Source: Septoria linicola (lineage: Eukaryota; Ascomycota; Dothideomycetes; Mycosphaerellales; Mycosphaerellaceae). From it: 64,000 nt of DNA. How positions within the stretch are numbered: the first letter of the stretch is position 1; every line of letters starts with the position of its first letter. The stretch covers positions 744,001-808,000 of the forward strand of contig CP099426.1 of assembly GCA_024114885.1 (NCBI GenBank), in the 5' to 3' direction. Of the stretch, positions 1 to 11,152 are shown piece after piece. The notes below the pieces were generated by a model. That model searched no databases and had not been told where the DNA came from. It worked only from the letters and a program-made list of their open reading frames with translations. A program made the position numbers and the translations under genes.

Positions 1-1158
1 GCGTTTCTGCTCTTTCGCTTCCTCAGGAGGAACCATGTGACGAAACCAGCGACTAACGCTACTGCTGCCAATACCCCGATCACGATGCCTGCAATAGCTC
101 CGCCACTCGGGCCACCTCCATCGTTGCCAACGGGCGTTGCTTCGGGTAGCGCGACAGCCTCTCTGCTACTTTCTGTGATATTGAGTGGCCGGCCGCACCT
201 CATTTGCGATACGGAGTACGTGATTGTGCTTGATCGTGCTGCATTGGCAATGGGCATCCAGATCAGTGCGATCGGAGTCACGCCTGTGACAGCGGCATCA
301 TAATTGACGTCGCTATAGTCCTGGCTGTTGGACATAATGGAGTGGTAATCGATGTTGTTGGTCGCATTGGTGACGCAGCCAGAATCGCCGTAGAGAAGAG
401 AGGCGTTGTATCCGGTCAAAGCTATACGCTGTCAGCAGGCATGCGTTATCTATACGGAGTTCTGCAAGAGTGCTCACCTGTCGGAACGATCCATGTCGTG
501 TTTTGTTGCCAATACTTGGAGCATGACTTCGGCGGATTGTCGTTCAACATTTGTGCAATGTCCGGACAGACTTGATAGATCGAGTCAACTGTGAGATTCG
601 AGGTGGAGCCAACAGTAGGATTAAGCGTCAGTTGCAGGGCATAGTCTTCCGCGGCGGAATTCACATCGCTCACGCAGGTCTCATCGAACATCTTGTAGCA
701 GGAGCCGTTATCAGATTGACCTCTTCGTATGGTGTTCTCTGGAATGAGCGAGAGCGCCATGCCACAGACATCGTAGCGCAAACTGAAGTCATCAGAATAG
801 TCTGCTCCATTGCTGCACGAACATTAGCTTGGCCATGACGTTCGGTGCGTCTTGCAGCTTACACTCTGAGCCAGGTCGACAAGAAAAGCCTGGATGTGTT
901 TCGTTCCTCTGTAAGTGTGACAGCAAGATCGAGTGGTAGTGTTCGTCCGGATGTGTTGTTTGGCTGTGCCGTTTGAGACCCTTGGTTTACGTCTGGCTGA
1001 TATGTGTATATCCCGGTCGCGTTCGCTTCGGCGAAAGTGCCATTGCAGATCGAATTCTTACCAAACGCGCCCTGCAGACTCTGTGAGGTAACCTTGGCGG
1101 ACCATTGAAGTGCCAGAAGCACGATGGGAGTGCAGACATGATTCGCGAAGGACGACAA
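1..1158 (-). CDS. Single-pass membrane glycoprotein, partial at both ends
   Basis: Three exons read on the minus strand: about 1158-863, 812-478 and 421 running off the window edge. Introns 813-862 (GTAAGC, branch GCTAATG, CAG) and 422-477 (GTGAGC, TAG) restore one frame. The extracellular part has many N-x-S/T sites and paired cysteines. A Gly/Pro-rich linker leads into a hydrophobic segment (GGAIAGIVIGVLAAVALVAG, about positions 30-105) followed by basic LLRKRK, so a type I membrane protein with its cytoplasmic tail outside the window. The 5' end is unresolved: the codon at 1158 is TTG, and a stop lies upstream in frame with no ATG, so a first exon carrying the signal peptide is probably missing. 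I do not recognise the family. A cell-wall sensor or surface glycoprotein would fit the architecture, but this is inference. Confidence 0.6.
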
Positions 1159-1725
1159 ACAAGCTGGGATGCCTGGAGGAGGATGTGTGCTGCATAAAGA
1201 CTGGTACTAGAGGCGCCGATAGTGCATTTCCCTCATTTCGCTGGCAATGAAGGTATGGCGCCAGATCCTCCAAGGCGTAGGAGGCGTCACCACCGAGGTG
1301 CTCACACGCTATGAAGTCAATCTAGCGTGCTGTAGCACACATTCGACTCGTGCGTTCGCGAGATTCCGGTGAAAGAATGAATGATGTGGAATCGACACCA
1401 TGCTTGTGAAAAGCCTTCCAGCTCGCTCACTCCTCCAATTCACTCCATACGTGTTGCCAGTACGTTTCCCTAACGTGCTCGTTCTCATACGCAGAGTGTG
1501 GTCTGGTGTTAGGCGTCCAGCGCGATCTACACTAGAAGCGCCACGAGAGTTTGCTAACCGAAAATAGTCAAAGGTCTGCAAGACAGGCTTAGCGTCTGAT
1601 GTTCGCATTGCATATAACCATCCTCAATTGCAGGGCCCAGTGGTGGCATACGTGGGATACGAACAAGTAGGCTATCAACAACATCGTCGAGCAGTGGAAG
1701 TTATGGCAACCGGCAGCATGAAAAT
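1159..1725. other. Intergenic, nothing recognised
   Basis: Short open frames on both strands have no recognisable composition or splice logic. The stretch may hold the missing first exon of the glycoprotein gene and the 3' UTR of the next gene. Confidence 0.4.
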
Positions 1726-2262
1726 TCATGCGTCCCACTCCTCCACAGACTGTCGACTGTCAAGTTCCCTCATCAACTAAACAGCATCATCAGCCCCAAC
1801 CTAGATCGTACACTAGCAACGACTTACCTCAGCAGTCGTCTGGAACCTGAGACACTCTGCAACATCTTTGCCGACCCTCAACTGCACCCCATGAGTCCAG
1901 AAGCTCCGCACCCAAGCCGCTCGCCCGCTTCGTACTTCAAGATCCGACACGATGTATCGAATGTCTCGAAGCAGCTTCCGATACTCTGGCAAGACCGAGC
2001 CCAGCCACGCGAAGCAATCATACGGCTCAGGGAAGACGAAGACCGAGTTGCTATAATAGCTGAGCGCGAATTTTGTTCTTGTAGCTCTGCTGACGTGCAT
2101 CAAATGCGGCACACGATGGGCTGTGTAGCCTTTAAGGTCTGGTCTTCGAATGCGGCGGACTGCTGGTCTTGCCGTGAAGACTTCGTTGCAGATCATGTCG
2201 AAGATCTCTTGTGGTAGTCGGCCAAGCTGCGCCTGGAGGCCAATACTGCCATGTTGATGCAT
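1726..2262 (-). CDS. Small F-box/2EXR-like protein
   Basis: Two exons, 2262-1828 and 1776-1726, joined over a 51-base intron (GTAAGT...GCTGATG...TTTAG). The sum is 486 bases, 161 residues plus stop. The protein begins with an LPQEIFDMICNEV motif near residue 15, resembling the LPPEIRxxIW core of fungal 2EXR/F-box-like proteins. It continues with a conserved-looking block of basic and aromatic residues (LMHVSRATRTKFALSYY). Such proteins form large families of unknown role in Dothideomycetes. I chose the ATG at 2262 because it lies just before the motif. An in-frame ATG at 2370 would add 36 residues of low-complexity sequence. Confidence 0.6.
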
Positions 2263-2874
2263 GATAATACTGTGCTTGTGAGATGTTTGGGGTGAAGTCT
2301 GAGAACAATCAGAGTAAGCCTGTGGCATCGATACCGAACAGTATCGACATATAGTGCTAGCCCTTGCCAAGATCGGACGCGCATGTGTACTCGGTCAGCT
2401 AAGCAGCGCCAACGATTATCGTTGCTTCCCAAACACGTTGCAATGCCCCGACATGGCGGCAGCTTGGCACTGTCGCCAGCGTCAAGGCCTCTGCGGCCGA
2501 AATTATGCGCTTATGCACCAAGAAATCAGAAGCTTAGCTCCGACTGCTCAAATATCCAATGCAAAGGGCTTGAAGCTGAGTAGTGACTTAGGTCCACGAG
2601 CCCTAAGTGAGTTGCGCATGTCTGCATACAGTCCGCATCAGACGCAGGACGCGGAACAGCAGCGGAATCGATTCGACATTGCGGCCGAGACGTTTAGGCT
2701 CTGCCAGGATTCCCTGTCACTATCAGATCGTTCTGACACCTGGCTACCGAAGCTTCCGGGCTGATAGCACGAGCCTTCGATAGAACGTGCCAGATCACGG
2801 ATCGTTCTTATTTGTAGTCTGATATCAGTATTATTATCTTGCTGACCAACAGGCTCACAAATTGAGCAGTGTTA
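2263..2874. other. Intergenic, nothing recognised
   Basis: A plus-strand open frame of about 136 codons (2354-2764) overlaps the 5' side of the neighbouring gene and shows no motif. I see no gene. Confidence 0.4.
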
Positions 2875-4364
2875 CTATGCCACTTGATACGGTTGATTGG
2901 CGTACTCTAGGTAATAGTTTCCGTTGGCTTGATAGGCTGATTGCGGGCGGAAAGGACTGTAGTTGGTCCTCGAGCACCCACTTTCCAGATCGCGCTTTGC
3001 GAACCGATCTGCTATCCAATCAAGCCAGATTCAAACTTTGACCAGCATACAGGGTGGCGACATGGTCGGTGCCGTTCATAAGCACATACTCAAGCTGACT
3101 GTCAGGATATCTTGAACACGTCTCGTCAACAGCTTTACTCGGCAATTCGGCAGGCACAAGCGAATCCATTGTTCCTTGCAAGACGAGTAGGGGACCTGCA
3201 ACGGGCTTGCCGCCAGTTCGTGCCAGGTTGTTGAACGAACGGAATTGGCTGCTGTTGAGGAAGTCCGGGCGGATAGCGTCTGGCTGAGCGAGCAGCACAG
3301 TGCCCACATTATTGCATCCTTGCAATTTCCTAAACAGCCCCAGACATCTGACACCTGCTTCAGTCAAGAAGTCAGACGGCGAGAAGTCCGGAAAAGCTGC
3401 ATCGAGACCTGCCGCCAAATAGTTCGCTATGAGCACAGCAAGAGATGGTACGAGCTTAAGCTGAGCCTCGGCATCGTTCAAAGGAGATCCAGCTATGGTG
3501 CCAAGGTAGCCGTCAACAGGTCGTTGTACTTGTCGTTCGGCGGCCGCCCATGCTGCCTGTCCTCCTTGCGAATGGCCCATCAACACGAACCGGGAACTCA
3601 GCTATGTGAACGCAGACTGTGCAGCCTGGACTGAATAGAACAGATCGTTGGCAGAAGCAGCAGCTACAGCATAGGTATGCTTGATTTGTGTGCCATTGGC
3701 GTAATGGGTGACGCCCAGACCTGGCGTTACGGAGTCAGCGACTTGATTACTGTCTATAATGTTGCAACTGCCCTGTGTAGTCTGGTGCTACCACGACGTA
3801 GCCTTGCAGAGCCAGGATATGAGGCGCCGAGTATTGATATCACAAGTTCCGGATATGGCTGGGTGCACATTCTCCAAAACATCCCGAAGTTCCATGGCCT
3901 CAGCCGATGATGGCGAGGCCCCCTGTCTCTGGATCTTTACGCGGCATCCACGGCCATAGCACATACGCTGATGCTGGCACCGCACTCCCGTTCGCGGTCT
4001 CTGACTGGAACAGTATACGAGACATCGCGGTATTAGGAGGCAAAGTGTATAGTGAAGTGTTTGTGAAGTGCTCAACAGCCAGAATAGAGCCGCATGGTAG
4101 GTTCGTCGAGTTTGGTGGCGGTGTGTAGAATGGATCTTTAGCTGCACTGCTGCCGGCCCAATTGGTCTGCTCGAAACGTGCAGCAACATTGACGCTCTCG
4201 GCCACTGCGCTGCTAAGATTCGCTCGAGCTATTTGTTCTCGTGTTAAGGAGGATGTCGAGTTCCAGGTGTGCGTCTGTGCTGTCGCCGGCGTCACATCTT
4301 GAGCTTGCAGGACTGGAACATGCGCGATGCAAGTCAGCAATATCGGTGCACCTAGCAATCTCAT
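2875..4364 (-). pseudogene. Secretory lipase (LIP family), inactivated
   Basis: The minus strand carries a signal peptide (MRLLGAPILLTCIAHVPVLQ), the LIP-family N-terminal region, a GHGTSG segment, PDYTG, the nucleophile elbow GHSQGG (about 3570), an acidic candidate in GTMDSLVP and a histidine in GTDHVATL, so a triacylglycerol lipase of the Candida LIP type. It is broken. In-frame stops lie at 3902-3900 (TGA where Trp is expected), 3842-3840 (TGA, again Trp) and 3604-3602 (TAG where Gln fits). The intron near the PDYTG/LGV join has a proper acceptor and branch but GG in place of the GT donor. Near 3021 the frame shifts, as if five bases of a repeated CTTGG-like stretch were lost, after which the expected C-terminal residues continue to a TAG at 2875-2877. 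The three stops are all explained by G-to-A or C-to-T changes. Confidence 0.85.
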
Positions 4365-4570
4365 GTCGTATTACTGTCAGTATACAGCTATCGAACTTGG
4401 AGTGTGAACATTGTTTGTGAGCGAATATATAAGATACTCTGCCCGCAATGTTGTATTCCTGAAGGATCATCAAGGATCGTCCTTGTGCATCCTGACCGCA
4501 CAGCCGCGGCCATGCCCTATTTTCGATCCGTCTTGGCATGCACAGCTCTATTGTGTAGACTCACAGCGGA

Positions 4571-5627
4571 TCAAATCGTCAGGTCCTGACCACTACGTGC
4601 TGCCTGCACTCTGACACAGAGCGACTGAACTTGTAAATATTTCACAAAAGCTTCGGTTCCGATGACAAATGGGTTCTCTTGCACACATCCGTGCTGTACG
4701 CACTGCCGCGCTTTCAGCAAGTCAAAGTTCGTCAAAGAGCGGTCCTGTGTTTGGTGATTCGCGAGCAAAGTATCGACTCCCGTGGCCTGTGCGAGCGTGG
4801 CCAGCTTAGCGTAGGACTTGATCTGGTCTTCCTTGGTAGCAGCATTCTTTGAGATGCCAGCGCCGCCGTTCATCCCCGCAATATGTTTGGCACCGTGGTC
4901 CACGACTGGGAATATGAGACTCATACAGCCAGGCGTGTGTCCAGGCGTGGCAATGAAGCGGATGGAAAAGTTACCGAACGATAGTTCCTGACCATCCGTT
5001 ACTGTGAGACCTCGGCGAGGACCACCATCGACCACTTCCATCGACTGCCAGGCAGCATCGCCAGCGTAGACAGTGGTGTTGTATGTTTCCTGTAACCAGC
5101 GAGCGCCGCCGTAGTGGTCGAAGTGCTCATGTGTGATTATGAGAGCTGCGATATCATTACCAGTGTAGCCGAAACTCTGAAGACCAGGAATGAGGATCTG
5201 CTCTGCCTCTTGAGCATTGTTCAACGCGTCTATGACCACAACGCCTTCCTCCGTAGAGATTGCCCAGGCAGACACAGCACTCTGTCCAATGAAATATACG
5301 CCATCGAAGACCTCGATGGGTGGTATGAAACCTATCGACCATAAGCCCGCATTAACAGTACTGACCAGTACGCCGATACGGACCTGGAGCTTGAGCATTG
5401 CTCGAGAGGTCATCATAGACCTGAGCGATTATGCATCGCCGCTGGAAATGATCGTCAAGCTCATAGCCTGCCAGTGTAGAAGCTTGATTGAGATACTGCG
5501 ATACGTTGGATGTCTGAGCTTCTGGGTAAGTAGTGATGTTGAAGAGCTCAGTGAAATTGGTGAAACTAGATGATTGAGCAGTGGCACGCACGGCCCAGCA
5601 CAAAGTGGCGAGAACAGTAACCTTCAT
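4571..5627 (-). CDS. Secreted metallo-beta-lactamase-fold hydrolase (B3-like)
   Basis: Exons 5627-5384 and 5331-4571 give 1005 bases, 334 residues. The start is chosen for the signal peptide MKVTVLATLCWAVRATAQ. The zinc-binding HxHxDH motif is intact (THEHFDHYGG), with the further metal histidines in ATPGHTPG and LLANHQT, an arrangement like subclass B3 enzymes. Several N-x-S/T sites support secretion. The 52-base intron has an unusual GTCCGT donor but a good GTTAATG branch and TAG acceptor, and joining it yields the continuous QAPGFIPP segment. Substrate unknown: B3-like fungal MBL proteins include lactonases and other hydrolases, so antibiotic resistance should not be assumed. It lies between the dead lipase and the ACP-thioesterase gene, all on the same strand. 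Confidence 0.85.
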
Positions 5628-5898
5628 CTCGTAGCTGGTCGCATACGCCATTGACGTTGATCTGACAGCCTCTTTATAAGCATCGCGAGCCTTGCACCTT
5701 GCGGACGATCGCCTGTAGCCCCGCACATGGTGGTCCTGCGCTGCAGACCGTGAGGAGACATATAGTGCTTTTCCGTGCTTGGCAAAGCAATATCCGCTGG
5801 TAGTCGCAGCTTGCGGAAATACATCAAAGCCGCGGGGCCGCATAGAACAATCGGCAATGACGACCATTATATGGGTGGAAGAGTTTCGGAAGTCAAAG

Positions 5899-7038
5899 TC
5901 ATCTGCCGAGCAACGCAGTCAGGATCTCTCCGAGGATCTGAGACTGCTTCCAAGTCAATACGATACTGTCTGGCATCATGCAACGACTACTTACGTGCGG
6001 CGGCTGTGTAATTTCGAAGTGGTTGCCGGTCATGTAGTGGAAGGAGAATTCAGCTCCTGGTAGAAGGTCCTCCCAACCTTCTGTTTTGAGATCGCTCCTA
6101 GGCTCCAGCAAGAACCGAGTCACCTTCACATCCAGATCCACATCCAGTCCAGAGGCTGCGACGCTATCGACTAGACCTTCTCTGACCCAGATGAAGTCAA
6201 CCTTAGCTGGGACATGCTGATCCACAAGAGCCGTTGGGTGATACTGATCTACAGAGATGACTGTAGATGTGAAGTGCTGAACAAGCCATTCCGGCGCTTT
6301 CTTCTGTCCAGAAGCGCCCATCAGGCCCTTTCGCGTGAGCTCCGCAACGACTTGTTCTGGAAGAGCTTCGTAACGTAGACGACAAGGGGAGTCGATCAGG
6401 ATCAGACGTGCTACCTTTGCTCCTGCTTGCGACAACAGCTTAGCGACTTCGTAACTATAGTAGCCACCCGCAGACCAGCCTCCTAGAAAATATGGCTTGC
6501 CCGCTGGCTGAACTTTGCGTACTTCGCCGATCCAGAGCCTCGCCATGCGCTCAATCGAGCAAGTGAAGTTTTCGGCCTGTCGAAGAAACGGTGAATTCAA
6601 GCCAACGAGGCAGATGTCTTCTCCAATTCTAGGCAAAGTGCCATACGACGTTCCAGCGCCACTTCCATCAGGGAAGAGAAAAACAATCTTGTCTGCAGTG
6701 CTGACAGATCCTTGCAGCACCACAGAGATGGGCACTTTAGGCTTTGGAATGCCTTCCCAAGGGTCTTCAGGCTCCCCAGTGTCGAAAGTCTCTTCCTTAC
6801 TGATTTTGCTGCCATGCAGAAAGTTTTTCAGGTCAGCAACGGTCCGGTAAACCGAGAACACATCAGCTGGAAGATCGATACCGGCCTGCTGTTTGAGGTC
6901 TGACACTGTCGCAGTAGCCAATAGTCCAGTCAAGCCTAGATACGTCCAACTCTCGAGGTCCTGCAGTTCTTCGGGCTCTACTGACACGGCTTCGGCTATG
7001 ATGCGGAAAGCATCTGCAATCTGTGTCTCAGTGGCCAT
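5899..7038 (-). CDS. Stand-alone ACP-like/thioesterase didomain protein
   Basis: Exons 7038-5995 and 5943-5899 (in-frame 51-base intron GTAAGT...AAGCAG) give 362 residues. Residues about 5-75 align by eye with the acyl-carrier domain of non-reducing polyketide synthases, including the AGIDLPADVF and TVADLKNFL segments. The GxDSL phosphopantetheine site reads LGLTGLL, so the attachment serine is a glycine. Residues about 105-362 are an alpha/beta-hydrolase thioesterase of the PKS release type with GWSAGG nucleophile elbow, IDSP and a GNHFE histidine, so the catalytic triad looks intact. No ketosynthase or other PKS domain lies in the window. It may be a trans-acting thioesterase with a structural pseudo-ACP, or a fragment split from a synthase. 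Joining the intron removes 17 codons that would otherwise be translated. Confidence 0.85.
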   Translation of the reverse strand: MATETQIADAFRIIAEAVSVEPEELQDLESWTYLGLTGLLATATVSDLKQQAGIDLPADVFSVYRTVADLKNFLHGSKISKEETFDTGEPEDPWEGIPKPKVPISVVLQGSVSTADKIVFLFPDGSGAGTSYGTLPRIGEDICLVGLNSPFLRQAENFTCSIERMARLWIGEVRKVQPAGKPYFLGGWSAGGYYSYEVAKLLSQAGAKVARLILIDSPCRLRYEALPEQVVAELTRKGLMGASGQKKAPEWLVQHFTSTVISVDQYHPTALVDQHVPAKVDFIWVREGLVDSVAASGLDVDLDVKVTRFLLEPRSDLKTEGWEDLLPGAEFSFHYMTGNHFEITQPPHVSSRCMMPDSIVLTWKQSQILGEILTALLGR

Positions 7039-7479
7039 AATCGTAAGCCTGGGATGCTGCCACCAGGAGAGTTGGCAGACATGAGGATGTTGTTGCGGTA
7101 GAATCTAAATTTAGCATGCTGTTCGGAGTCCGTCAGCTTCTACATGACTTGTACCACCTAGCGACAGCGGCGCGTCCATGCACGTTCACGAGTTGCGTAT
7201 GTACCCAAAAGCGATGCTGCATGTCGTGAAGTCATGATGTATGTGTACGGGATGGCGCGAGAAGAGGAGAAGACGCGTGAATGTTCCGTTGAAGGCTGCT
7301 CGGGCCGTAAGCCGTCGGCATGGCTGAGAAAGGCAAGCCGACCCATCGGAGGAAAGAGCTGTATGTGGTAGAGCCTGCTTGCAACATGGATTGTTGACCG
7401 AGTTTACGAGGTCTATCTTACTCTACGAAAAAAAACAGGGTCCAAAAATGATTGGCTGAGAGTGCGCCAAAAAAAAGAA
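7039..7479. other. 5' flank of the ACP-TE gene
   Basis: No gene seen. Two A-runs (around 7431 and 7471) stand close to the start of the AT-rich relic. Confidence 0.4.
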
Positions 7480-8060
7480 CGGGCACGTGACCTAATACCC
7501 TTGGCATGTGCAGACTCTTCACTCCTATTTGTAAATAAATCGTCCTTCTATACTGCCGCCTTTTGTAACGTAAATTGTTGCCTTTGTAATATAAATATCT
7601 CTTAACGTATTGCTATAGACTCCGTGTCTAATACTACTAAGCTTTATAGCAATTGCGGTATCTCTCGACGTATTGCTATAGACTCCGTGTCTAATACTAC
7701 TAAGCTTTGTAGTAATTATAGCACCGTCAAACTACTTTACGTATTCGTCTAAGGCAAGCGTAATCTTAAGACCTACGATCGTTATCGTAAGTTGAAGTAG
7801 TTAAAAGGGAAGAAGGCAAAGTAGGGCCGTAGTACGCGTGCTTAGGAGGCATTAATTGACCTAGGTAGCGACGATATTAAAGAAACCTTCTATCTCTCCA
7901 CTACGAGGAACGCTATCGAGCGTGCCGAACAGCGGGAAGTATGCTCTTTCTATTACAGATAGCATTCCACGCTTTGTAACAGAAACTATAAGCCGCTTAC
8001 AAGTTCGTAGGAAGCGGAGGCTATTACGTGCGCGGCGCTACGTAGTTCCGAGTCAACCAG
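7480..8060. repeat. RIP-like AT-rich repeat relic
   Basis: Composition changes abruptly to TA-rich, stop-dense DNA with CG steps retained, the same texture as the large repeat block at the right end. No coding domain can be read. It sits between the ACP-TE gene and the 3' end of the transporter gene and is probably the remnant of a transposable element. Confidence 0.55.
7596..7719. repeat. 63-base tandem duplication
   Basis: Two near-identical copies with a 63-base period (starting 7596 and 7659). The shared core includes ACGTATTGCTATAGACTC and CTAATACTACTAAGCTTT. Differences are mostly transitions. Confidence 0.85.
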
Positions 8061-8185
8061 GTCAGATTTTTGCGTGTACGCGACAGGGACCTTCATTCAT
8101 CATACAGGTACGTAATACCATCTCGTCTTCTGCGTCCACTTATAGTTCTGTTCCACCTTGATCCATCTCATGTCCTGCGTGATAC

Positions 8186-10154
8186 TCATGCATCTTCGGA
8201 CGCCAAAACAGTGCCGTCGTTGGCAACGGCGAGCTTGTGCGCCTTGAGAGACTCTTTCACCGGGTTCGGTGCCTCAAAGATCTTGTCCAGCTCTTCTAGG
8301 GTCCTGCCCTTTGTCTCTGGAAGGAAGAAGTAGAACACGGTAGCTTGGACAGCACACCAAATGACAAACACCTAGTCTCGGAATCAGCACAAAGTCTTCC
8401 GAACAGCCACGAGCCACTTACGATGTACGTCTTCCATCCAATGTTGCGCAGAGAGATCGGCCAAGCAAACTGGTTCAGAAGATTGCCAGCATTGACGGCC
8501 AAACTGGAGAAAGCCATACCCTTGGCACGACCCTCGAAGGAAAGGACTTCCACCGGATACAGAGCCTGAAGTGGTGTCAAACCGACTGAGTAGGTAGCTC
8601 CGAAGATGAAGATGCACGCGACAGTGGCTCTAGCAGCGGCCTCATTGGTCTTGCCTGATTCTGCGAACATTGCCGTTGCAGCTGTCACTCCGATCCAGAC
8701 GATGCAGCAGCCAGTCATGGAAAAGAGCATAAGCGGTCGACGTCCGATGCGATCAACGAAAGCCGCGCCAGTCAAGGCGAAGGCAAATTGGAAGCAACTG
8801 TATCCGAGATTGATGTTCGCTTTTTCGACGCTATCTGTGTATCCAGCTACACAGTGGCGAGCATAAGTCAGCGATTGTCTCAGGCACGATGTTTCTTGCT
8901 CCTTACCAGTCGTAAGCACAGCAGGCAGGAAATAGGACAAGACACCATTGCCTGCCCATTGGGCAAAGATTGCAAAGACGCAATTGCATGCAATGCGGTA
9001 TCGAGCTGCGCGGGAGCCGAAGAGAGCGGAGTAGTCCCAAAAGCGTTTGTCCTAGTGAGGAGAAATGTCAGCCGCGATCGATCATAGCGCAAGGTACGTT
9101 ATTACATACTGCACCGTTGGTGTTGAGGTACTCCTCATACTCGGAAACCTCAAGCTTGACCCAGATGGAGTTTGGGTTGCCGTAACCATGCCACTTGGTC
9201 AAAATCTGGACGGCTTTCTCCCGCTTGTTATTCACAAAGAGCCATCTGGGCGACTCGGGAATGACCCAGACGAATATCGCGATGAGGCCAGGAAAGACCA
9301 ACTGCATCCACACTGGAAGCAACCAGGAAGTGTTGCCGGCAAGATTCATTCCACCGCGAACTGCTCCGGCGGCCAAGATTGAGCCAGTGAACCAGAAAGT
9401 GTTGCAGTACGCTGTGATAATGCCGCGCCACGATGGATGAGCAGTCTCTACAACGTAGATTGGCCCTGCGGCAGACACGATACTGACACCGAACCCGAGG
9501 ATGAAGCGACCTCCTTTGAGTTGTCCGCCGTCTCCAGTGAACACAGTCGTGCCATTAATGATGGTACCGACGATGATAATCCAGGCACCGATGCTCATGC
9601 CAGCTTTACGACCTGTACGACGCTCCATGTCAGCAATGATTTCCACCAACGATATCTCTACCTCATCTCTTACCCCAAGTGTCGATGGCTGGACCGACAA
9701 AAGGTAGCGCTGCAACACCGCCAATCTGGTACATTGCCGAATTGATCGCTTGCCATGGGCCGTCCTCACTTCCGTTGAAGAAGGTGAGGAATGTCTTGTT
9801 TGCAGAAAGTCCGCCGAAAAGAGAGCCATCAAAGCTGAGCAGGCTCATCAGTACTTCGTTGGCCGAGGAACAGCAGCAGTACTGACCCGTTCATCGTCTG
9901 ACAGAAGCATCCGAGCAAAAGACAACCAATCAAGCGCAGTGTAACTGGGTGCATCAGCCTAGGAGGCTCCTTGAGCTTTGCCTCATGGTAGGCTTCGCTG
10001 CCTTTGACGACTCTGAGATGGACGAGACCAGCCTGCCATTGTCAGTCACGACCGAAACTACCCGGATGTCTTCTCTCTTATCACTGCTCACCTCCTTCTC
10101 ATTCATGATCTCGACCACGCTTGTCGCGCTCTTCTCTTCGATAGGAGCCGACAT
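8186..10154 (-). CDS. MFS sugar transporter (lactose-permease-like), probable N-terminal frameshift
   Basis: Six exons: 10154-9887, 9834-9674, 9612-9110, 9051-8907, 8846-8422, 8371-8186, with introns of 50-61 bases and good signals. The product has the sugar-porter family hallmarks: GRFILGFG after the fifth segment, PESPRWL in the central loop, DRIGRRPLML, and PETKGRTLEEL near the C-terminus. It should move a hexose or disaccharide with protons across the plasma membrane. The exons sum to 1688 bases, one short of a multiple of three. The mismatch sits near 9992: before it the frame reads SESSKAAK, after it YHEAKLKEPP in another frame, as if one G of a GG pair were lost. A 47-base intron from GTCTCG to ATGAG would also repair the frame but has a poor donor and no branch site. 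Gene may be functional, a pseudogene or mis-sequenced here. Confidence 0.85.
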
Positions 10155-11152
10155 GTTGACCGTGCTATGGTAGGTTGTTCGATGGTAGGGTATGCTGGGG
10201 AAGCGCAAACAGAGACCAGCTGAGCTACCACATCTATATGCTCAATGCCAAGCTCTACCGAGAGGTGCAACAACATCCTGGCTGGCCACAGGGAGGCTCG
10301 CATATGATCCTGGGCGAAATAAAGGCACGGAGTCCTTGACTCCGGCATGGTCACCCACTTACTGTGCGGAGACGCGGTCCTGCTGGCCGGGCTAGCACTT
10401 TGCAGCAGCAAGTGCAATACATTGGGCGCTACGCTCAGAAAGGCGTCGAAGGAATCGCTCGCTTGGACATTGAAGCAGGTCGGGTTGGAGTTGTGGCGTT
10501 CTAGCCTCGCGATGAGCCGAAAGCCATGGCCTGGTCGAGTCCGGAGGCAGGGCTCCGTGGTCGATTCGAGATCAAGCTTTCTGGGGTACTTCTGGTCAAG
10601 ACAGAACACATGCGTCGGCATGGCTAGATCACAGTCAAGTGTTATTGTGTACACTGGACAGCGGCCCGGAAAAATAGCTTGATAGGCTCAGCCGTGCAGC
10701 TGACCTTTGGCAAACGACCAGAGACTACAACAGAATCAGCAATCGACAACACCTACAGCTGGTCTTGGCACTTTAGGATGTATGCTGCACAAAGGCACGA
10801 GTGTTGTCTGCAGTGATAGGTTGAGTGTGGGGCGATGTATCTGCTGCTTGCTCAGTATTCCTGGCTGACACATTGTATCTTCAGCGTTCGTCGCACATGT
10901 GGCGCTCGCACTCTCCGCCTTTCTCTGCTTTCTCGAACGTGATCCGCGGTCGCTGTCTGGAGATGTGGCGCCGTAGACTCTGCCAAATCGTGGAGACGGA
11001 GATGCGGTCCGTCATCCTGGAGGTTGAGTGATGGCACTTCACGATGCATTCTGCTGCTTTCATGCGTCGTAGCTCTCTTGAACAGAGCGAAACCCGTGAG
11101 CGGGGTCCTTGTCAGCGCGTAGCTGGCGCAGCGCTCCCAAATTTGCCTTCAC
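10155..11152. other. Intergenic, nothing recognised
   Basis: A 183-codon minus-strand open frame (10103-10654) overlaps the transporter start in another frame and has no motif. I take it as chance. The rest probably holds the transporter promoter and the neighbour's 3' UTR. Confidence 0.4.

Noticed and set aside
3690..3780. GC-AG intron in the lipase
   Set aside because: Using the GC dinucleotide leaves the wrong phase; the frame fits only if the donor is at GG, so I call the donor lost.
7596..7719. CRISPR-like array
   Set aside because: Only two tandem copies without spacers, in a eukaryotic genome.
10103..10654. Minus-strand frame of 183 codons
   Set aside because: Overlaps the transporter's first exon in another frame, low-quality composition, no splice logic.
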